Source: Jiella soli
Lineage (GTDB): Bacteria; Pseudomonadota; Alphaproteobacteria; Rhizobiales; Rhizobiaceae
Assembly (NCBI RefSeq): GCF_020615385.1
Contig: NZ_JAJAVB010000040.1
Location: 1-37,315, forward strand
Direction of reading: 5' to 3'
DNA: 37,315 nucleotides
Shown here one piece after another: positions 32,685 to 37,315 of this stretch. Every line of letters starts with the position of its first letter. Within the stretch, counting starts at the first letter, position 1. The notes below the pieces were generated by a model. That model was not told the DNA's origin and did not search any database. It was given only the letters and a program-made list of their open reading frames with translations. The position numbers and the translations under genes were made by a program.

Positions 32685-33623
32685 ATGAAACCAATCGAGA
32701 AGGTCGCGATCGTCGGATCGGGTCTCGTCGGCCGCGGCTGGACCATCGTGTTCGCCCGCGCCGGCATCGACGTCGCCGTCTATGACAGCAACGCCGGCAT
32801 CCGGGCCGAAGCCAGGGATCGCATCGCCGCGAGCCTTGCCGACATGAAGTCGGCCGGACTGATTGACGACGTTGCCGGAATCCTCGCCCGCGTCAGCGTC
32901 GTCGACGGGCTGGAAGAGGCGGTGGCCGAGGCCGACTACGTTCAGGAGTCGGTCCTCGAGCGCACGGACGTCAAGAAGGAGGCGAGCCTGGCGATCGACG
33001 CGGTCATGCGCAGCGATGCGGTCGTCGGCAGTTCGAGTTCGGGAATCCCGGCCTCGGCCTTCACGCAGGAGTGCCGCAACCGCAGCCGGTTCCTGATCGC
33101 CCATCCCGTCAATCCGCCGCATCTCGTGCCCGTCGTCGAGCTCGTGCCGGCACCGTGGACCGACAGGGACATCATGCCGTGGCTGCGCGGCGAGATGGAA
33201 CGGACCGGCCAGGCCCCGATCGCCGTCGACCGCGAGATCGAAGGCTTCATCCTGAACCGGCTTCAAGGCGTTCTCCTGATGGAGGCCTGGAAGCTGTTCG
33301 AAGAGGGCTATGCCAGCGCCGCCGACATCGATCTGACGATCTCCAAGGGGCTCGGAATGCGATGGTCCTTTGCCGGGCCCTTCGAGACGATCGATCTCAA
33401 CGCGCCCTGCGGGGTGCGCGACTATGCTGAACGGTTCGGCCCGCTCTACCAGTCGATCGCGAAGTCGCGGACCGATCCAAAGGTCTGGTCTGACGACCTG
33501 ATCGCCCGCGTCGAGGCGGAGCGCCGCTCGGTCCTCCCGGAGACGGAACTTCGCCGGCGCAGCGAGTGGCGAGACCGGCGCCTGATGGCGCTCGTCGCCC
33601 ATCAGAAAGACCAGCCGCAATAG
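32685..33623 (+). CDS. 3-hydroxyacid dehydrogenase, lambda-crystallin/L-gulonate 3-dehydrogenase type
   Basis: This is a two-domain NAD-dependent enzyme of the 3-hydroxyacyl-CoA dehydrogenase superfamily, 312 residues. The Rossmann motif VAIVGSGLVGRGW is at the N terminus. The catalytic segment AHPVNPPHLVPVVELVPAPW contains the active His, and the C-terminal domain has EGFILNRLQGVLLMEAWKLF and KGLGMRWSFAGPFETIDLNA. These match, from memory, the pattern of lambda-crystallin/L-gulonate 3-dehydrogenases more than fatty-acid enzymes. It probably oxidises the 3-hydroxyl of an acid sugar to a 3-keto acid. It lies 8 bp after the hydrolase gene and 9 bp before the SDR. Confidence 0.87.
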   Translation: MKPIEKVAIVGSGLVGRGWTIVFARAGIDVAVYDSNAGIRAEARDRIAASLADMKSAGLIDDVAGILARVSVVDGLEEAVAEADYVQESVLERTDVKKEASLAIDAVMRSDAVVGSSSSGIPASAFTQECRNRSRFLIAHPVNPPHLVPVVELVPAPWTDRDIMPWLRGEMERTGQAPIAVDREIEGFILNRLQGVLLMEAWKLFEEGYASAADIDLTISKGLGMRWSFAGPFETIDLNAPCGVRDYAERFGPLYQSIAKSRTDPKVWSDDLIARVEAERRSVLPETELRRRSEWRDRRLMALVAHQKDQPQ

Positions 33624-33632
33624 GGGGCGACG

Positions 33633-34382
33633 ATGACGCAACCACTCTTCGGACGGGTCGTCCTCTTGACGGGGGCGACGGGCGGGATCGGCTCGGCGAT
33701 CGGCATGCGGCTCTCGCAGGCCGGGGCGAAGCTGATCCTCGGCTATCGTTCCTCGCAGCAGGACGCCGAAGCCCTCATGCAGAAGCTCGATGGCGACGGG
33801 CACATGATCGCGAAGCTCGACGTGACGGACACCTCCGATCTCGTCGGGGTCATGGTCGAAGTCGACGCGCGATACGGCAAGCTCGACATTCTCGTAAACT
33901 GCGCCGGAACGACCCGGTTCGTGCCTCATGATGATCTGGACACCCTGGACGACGCGCTGATCGACGGCATTCTCGCCACCAACGTCCGGGGCGCGATCGC
34001 GGCAGTCCGAGCGGCAAAGCCCCTTTTGGCCAAGTCCGAAGACGGCTTGATCGTCAACATTTCGTCCATCGCAGCCCAGACGGGTATGGGCAGCAACATC
34101 GCTTATTGCGCGTCCAAGGCCGCTTTGGACAATCTGACGAAGTCCCTCGCCAGGGCTCTGGCTCCGTCGATCCGCGTCGTGTCGATCTCACCCGGCCTCG
34201 TGGACACGGAGTTCGTACGCGGCCTTGATACCGCATGGCGAAACCAGCAGGAGGCATCGACGCCCCTCGGACGCCTCTGCAGCCCGATGGAAGTCGCCGA
34301 AGCCGTCTTGGTGACCTCGACCGTGCTGACTTTCACGACCGGAAGCATCGTTCCGGTGGATGGTGGACGGCAGCTTTCCTGA
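33633..34382 (+). CDS. SDR-family NAD(P)-dependent oxidoreductase
   Basis: This is a 249-residue classical SDR. The cofactor motif TGATGGIG lies near residues 14-21, followed by LDILVNCAGT. The catalytic Ser is in NISSIAAQTG and the Tyr/Lys pair in AYCASKAALDNL. The C-terminal GSIVPVDGGRQLS is typical of the FabG-like group. It closes the plus-strand operon. The next gene is convergent after only 22 bp, with no visible terminator. It probably oxidises or reduces a hydroxyl of the same acid-sugar intermediate; the substrate is unknown. Confidence 0.9.
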   Translation: MTQPLFGRVVLLTGATGGIGSAIGMRLSQAGAKLILGYRSSQQDAEALMQKLDGDGHMIAKLDVTDTSDLVGVMVEVDARYGKLDILVNCAGTTRFVPHDDLDTLDDALIDGILATNVRGAIAAVRAAKPLLAKSEDGLIVNISSIAAQTGMGSNIAYCASKAALDNLTKSLARALAPSIRVVSISPGLVDTEFVRGLDTAWRNQQEASTPLGRLCSPMEVAEAVLVTSTVLTFTTGSIVPVDGGRQLS

Positions 34383-34404
34383 CTTTCAAGAGCAGCTCCG
34401 CGCC

Positions 34405-35427
34405 TCAGCGATCGGCGCGGCTGCTTACAAGGCGTTCCACCAAAAGCGCCAGGATGATGATCGAGCCGATCGCCGACCCCTGCCAGAACGGTGATACGCC
34501 GAGCAGATTGAGGCCGTTGCGGATCATCACCATGATCAGGACGCCGATCAACGTCCCGATGATCGAGCCGCGTCCACCGAACAGGCTCGCCCCGCCGATC
34601 ACCACGGCGGCGATCGCATCGAGCTCCATCATGTTGCCGGCGAGTGGATCGGCCGACATGATCTGGGCGATCGAGAATGTGATCGCGACAGCCGCAAAGG
34701 CACCGGACACGACATAGGGCAGGACCGAATAGAACAGGACGCTTAGGCCTGCGGCCCGGGCCGCCTCCCGGTTGGAGCCGATCGCGTAGATCGTGCGCCC
34801 GCCCTTCGTGTATGTCAGGTAGAGCCAGGCGAGAAGATACATCACGCCCAGGAAGAAGACGTTAGACGGGACGCCGAGAACCGACGTGTAGACGATGTTC
34901 GAAAGTTCCGACGGTATCCCCGAGATCGCCGTCTGCCCAGAGACGATGTAGGCGAGGCTTCGCGCGATCGCCATCATGCCGAGCGTGACGACGAAGGCGG
35001 CGAGCCCGAAATGGGCGATGAGGATGCCGGAGACGAGGCCGATCGCGGCGCCCGACAGGACCGCCATCAGGATGGCGACGGGGATTGGAAAGTCCTTCAG
35101 CGTCAGGCCGAGAACGATCCCCGTCAGCCCGGCGACCGATCCGACGGACAGATCAATCCCTCCGGTCAGGATGACGAACGTCATGCCGATCGAGACGAGG
35201 CCGATGACGACGGACTGGTCGAGAATGTTGAAGACATTGTTCTGGGTCAGGAAATAGGGCGACGCGAACGACAGTCCGACCGCGATCACCAAGGCGAGAC
35301 CGAGCATTCGGAACTCAAGCTGCTTGAAGATGCGCGCCGCGAACGGCGTCGTCGACCCGCCATGACGCGAGGTGGAGGCGGGCCGTGGGCGATCGACGCG
35401 GCCCGGCGTCTCAGCTTGCTCAAGCAT
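34405..35427 (-). CDS. Sugar ABC transporter permease, RbsC type (second importer)
   Basis: This 340-residue inner-membrane protein has a hydrophilic N terminus of about 40 residues followed by 8-10 membrane segments. RbsC-type markers are GMTFVILTGGIDLSVGSVAG, IYAIGSNREAARAAGLSV, LDAIAAVVIGGASLFGGRGS and GVLIMVMIRNGLNLLGVSPF. The ATG at 35427 overlaps the upstream ATPase gene by eight bases. The frame is open to 35649 but there it reads the ATPase gene out of phase. Only one permease is seen for this importer, implying a homodimer; its binding-protein gene must lie outside the window, if present. Confidence 0.92.
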   Translation of the reverse strand: MLEQAETPGRVDRPRPASTSRHGGSTTPFAARIFKQLEFRMLGLALVIAVGLSFASPYFLTQNNVFNILDQSVVIGLVSIGMTFVILTGGIDLSVGSVAGLTGIVLGLTLKDFPIPVAILMAVLSGAAIGLVSGILIAHFGLAAFVVTLGMMAIARSLAYIVSGQTAISGIPSELSNIVYTSVLGVPSNVFFLGVMYLLAWLYLTYTKGGRTIYAIGSNREAARAAGLSVLFYSVLPYVVSGAFAAVAITFSIAQIMSADPLAGNMMELDAIAAVVIGGASLFGGRGSIIGTLIGVLIMVMIRNGLNLLGVSPFWQGSAIGSIIILALLVERLVSSRADR

Positions 35428-37312
35428 TGAGGCTCTCGATTCTCTGTCTGATGGCGTCAGCTGACCGGCGCCCGGGTAGGCCCGGCACGGAGAGGCCGAC
35501 CCAGCCAAGATCGTGGCCGCGATGGCTGTGGATCGGCACGACGAGGGTCGAGCGACTGCCGTCCGGTTCAGTGACGAACCCTTGGCCGCGCAGCTCGAGA
35601 CCGACGGGGATCCGGCTCTGGGCGAATCGCACAGCCTCACCGGTCGCAAAGCCCGGCGAAGCGGCAGGGTCGACGACGACGCTGTTGAGGCAGACGAGAC
35701 GTTCCTCGTCCATCAGGACCCAGAAGCCGGCACCGCCGTTCTGCGAAGCAATCTCGTCGAGAACCGCCGTGTTCTTCCGCATGGAGGTGCGCGGAGCGGC
35801 GAGCAGCGTCAGCTTTTCCTCGTCGAGGGCCGCGCTCGGAAGGTCCGCGACGGAGCGGCCGTCGCTGATCACGACGATGCGGTTCGACAGTCCTAGCAGT
35901 TCCTCGAAGTCCGATGAGATGACGACGACTGCCGTTCCGGCCTCGGCGAGCCTGCGCAGGATGGCGTAGATCGCCTGCCGGGTCCTGATATCGACACCCC
36001 TGGTCGGTTCGTCGAGGATCAGCACCTTGGGGTCGAGCAGCAGCCATCGAGCGATGATGATCTTTTGCTGCATGCCACCGGAAAAATTCAGCAGGGAGTC
36101 GTCGAGCAGCCTGTCCGCGGGAAGATCGAGAAGGCCCATCAGTTCATCGACCTTCGCCCGCCGCGCGCCGTAGCCGAGCCCGAAGCCGCGATGCGCGCCG
36201 AGATGGGCGAGTAGCAGGTTCTCGCGGACGGAGAAGTCGGGGACGATGTTCTGGACGCGCCGGTCCTCCGGAACGAAGCCGAGCCCGGCACGCATCCCTT
36301 CGGCCGGCCGTCGGAACGTCACCGGGCGACCGGCGAGAGACATGGTTCCGCCGCCGCGCGGGCGCAGTCCGAAGATCGCCTCCGCCGTCTCGGAACGTCC
36401 GGCCCCGACGAGACCGCCCAGGCCAAGGATCTCTCCGCGGCGAACCGAAAATGAAACATCGTGCACCGCGGGCGGCGCCGCCATGTTTGCGACCTCGAAG
36501 ACGACAGGCGCCTTCCCGGCGCTCTCCGACACGGCACGGGCGGCGTGGATCGCACCGATTTCCCGGCCGACCATCAGTTTGATGATCTCGGCCTGCGTCA
36601 GCGAATGAGTTTCGCGGCCGGCAGCGACCGTCGTCCCCTCCCGCATGACCGTGGCGCGATCGGTGATGGCGAGGACTTCCTCAAGCCGGTGCGACACGAA
36701 GATTAGCGAGCGGCCCCCCTCCTTCAGCCGCGCCATGACGTCGAACAGGCGTTCGACCTCACCGGCGCTGAGCGAGGCGGTAGGTTCGTCGAAGATCATC
36801 AGTTCGGCATCGAGTGCGAGTGCCTTGGCGATCTCGACTAGCTGGCGCTGCGCCGTCGACAGTCGCCGCACCTCGATTTCAAGCGGCAGCGTGCCGCTTT
36901 GGCCGAGATCGTCGAGGATCGCGGCCGCTCTCCGCCGCTTTCCGGTGCCGGCAAGAAAGCCGCCCTTTCCAAGCTCGGGCAGAAAGATGTTCTCCAGAAC
37001 GCTGAGATCCGGCGCGAGCGTGGTCTCCTGCATCACGATGGCGATGCCAGCCGTCAGCGCGTCGCGTGTCGAGCGCAGGTGAAGCTCCCGCCCGCGATAG
37101 ACCAGCCTGCCCTGCTCCGGCCGCAGATGACCGGAGACGACCTTGGACAGCGTCGACTTCCCGGCTCCATTGGCGCCGAGAAGCGCGTGAATCTCGCCCT
37201 TTCCGACGACGAGAGACGCACCAGCCAGCGCGCGCGTTCGCCCGAAGGACTTTTCGATCCCCGAGGCCTCGACCAACGGCACCACCTCGGTGCTGGAAGT
37301 CAGCTCAGGCAA
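35420..37312 (-). CDS. Sugar ABC transporter ATPase, RbsA type, with novel C-terminal extension (5' end near window edge)
   Basis: This two-domain ATPase has canonical motifs in both halves: GANGAGKST, LMIFDEPTASLS, then GLVGAGRSE, LNFSGGMQQK and VLILDEPTRGVD. The usual fold ends near residue 495. About 130 further residues follow (MRKNTAVLDEIASQNGGAGF, EAVRFAQSRIPVGLELRGQG, TLVVPIHSHRGHDLGWVGLS). That stretch looks like a compact alpha/beta ligand-binding domain, GAF-like in pattern, and is not part of ordinary RbsA proteins. The apparent start is TTG at 37312, three bases from the window end, so the true start may lie outside. It is coupled to the permease gene by an eight-base overlap. Confidence 0.88.
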   Translation of the reverse strand: MPELTSSTEVVPLVEASGIEKSFGRTRALAGASLVVGKGEIHALLGANGAGKSTLSKVVSGHLRPEQGRLVYRGRELHLRSTRDALTAGIAIVMQETTLAPDLSVLENIFLPELGKGGFLAGTGKRRRAAAILDDLGQSGTLPLEIEVRRLSTAQRQLVEIAKALALDAELMIFDEPTASLSAGEVERLFDVMARLKEGGRSLIFVSHRLEEVLAITDRATVMREGTTVAAGRETHSLTQAEIIKLMVGREIGAIHAARAVSESAGKAPVVFEVANMAAPPAVHDVSFSVRRGEILGLGGLVGAGRSETAEAIFGLRPRGGGTMSLAGRPVTFRRPAEGMRAGLGFVPEDRRVQNIVPDFSVRENLLLAHLGAHRGFGLGYGARRAKVDELMGLLDLPADRLLDDSLLNFSGGMQQKIIIARWLLLDPKVLILDEPTRGVDIRTRQAIYAILRRLAEAGTAVVVISSDFEELLGLSNRIVVISDGRSVADLPSAALDEEKLTLLAAPRTSMRKNTAVLDEIASQNGGAGFWVLMDEERLVCLNSVVVDPAASPGFATGEAVRFAQSRIPVGLELRGQGFVTEPDGSRSTLVVPIHSHRGHDLGWVGLSVPGLPGRRSADAIRQRIESLNA

Positions 37313-37315
37313 GGG

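Overview
The window looks like an accessory, carbohydrate-acid region of a GC-rich alphaproteobacterium, most likely of the Rhizobiales/Hyphomicrobiales. The grounds are strong G/C bias at third codon positions, many four-base ATGA/GTGA gene overlaps, several GTG/TTG starts, and the mix of GntR-FCD regulators, TRAP and ABC sugar importers. No rRNA, tRNA, CRISPR array, replication origin or core housekeeping gene was seen. The species call is an inference; no marker gene supports it.

Region A (195-8941): a GntR-FCD regulator faces a tightly coupled operon. The operon has a MalK/Ugp-type sugar ABC importer (binding protein, two permeases, ATPase), an SDR dehydrogenase, a DgoD-type dehydratase, an HpcH/HpaI-type aldolase and an SMP-30 lactonase. 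Read as a pathway this is sugar uptake, oxidation to a lactone, hydrolysis to an aldonate, dehydration to a 2-keto-3-deoxy acid and cleavage to pyruvate plus an aldehyde, with no phosphorylation step. The lactonase reading frame is broken by a local pair of compensating frameshifts.

Region B (9198-17771): two near-identical 327-bp direct repeats, both next to IS debris, bracket an acid-sugar module. That module has two paralogous enolase-superfamily dehydratases and a three-component TRAP transporter (dctMQP) on the minus strand, and a GntR-FCD regulator and a decayed keto-deoxy-arabonate-dehydratase-like gene on the plus strand.

Region C (17774-20257): a scrapyard of IS66, tyrosine-recombinase (probable RIT element), fused TRAP permease and LysR fragments.

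Region D (20356-34382): two consecutive plus-strand operons that probably form one LacI regulon. The first has a KdgT-type permease, a DUF1537 acid-sugar kinase and a PdxA2-type dehydrogenase. The second has an Rbs-type ABC importer with an atypical ATPase, a histidinol-dehydrogenase-like enzyme, the LacI repressor, a small unknown Cys-rich protein, a metallo-beta-lactamase-fold hydrolase, a lambda-crystallin/L-gulonate-3-dehydrogenase-like enzyme and an SDR. LacI-type palindromes lie before both operons. The enzyme combination matches no pathway I can name, so this is the best candidate for an undescribed catabolic system.

Region E (37312-34405, minus strand, convergent): a second Rbs-type permease and an ATPase carrying an unusual C-terminal extension of about 130 residues. 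The ATPase gene reaches the window edge and may be incomplete at its 5' end.
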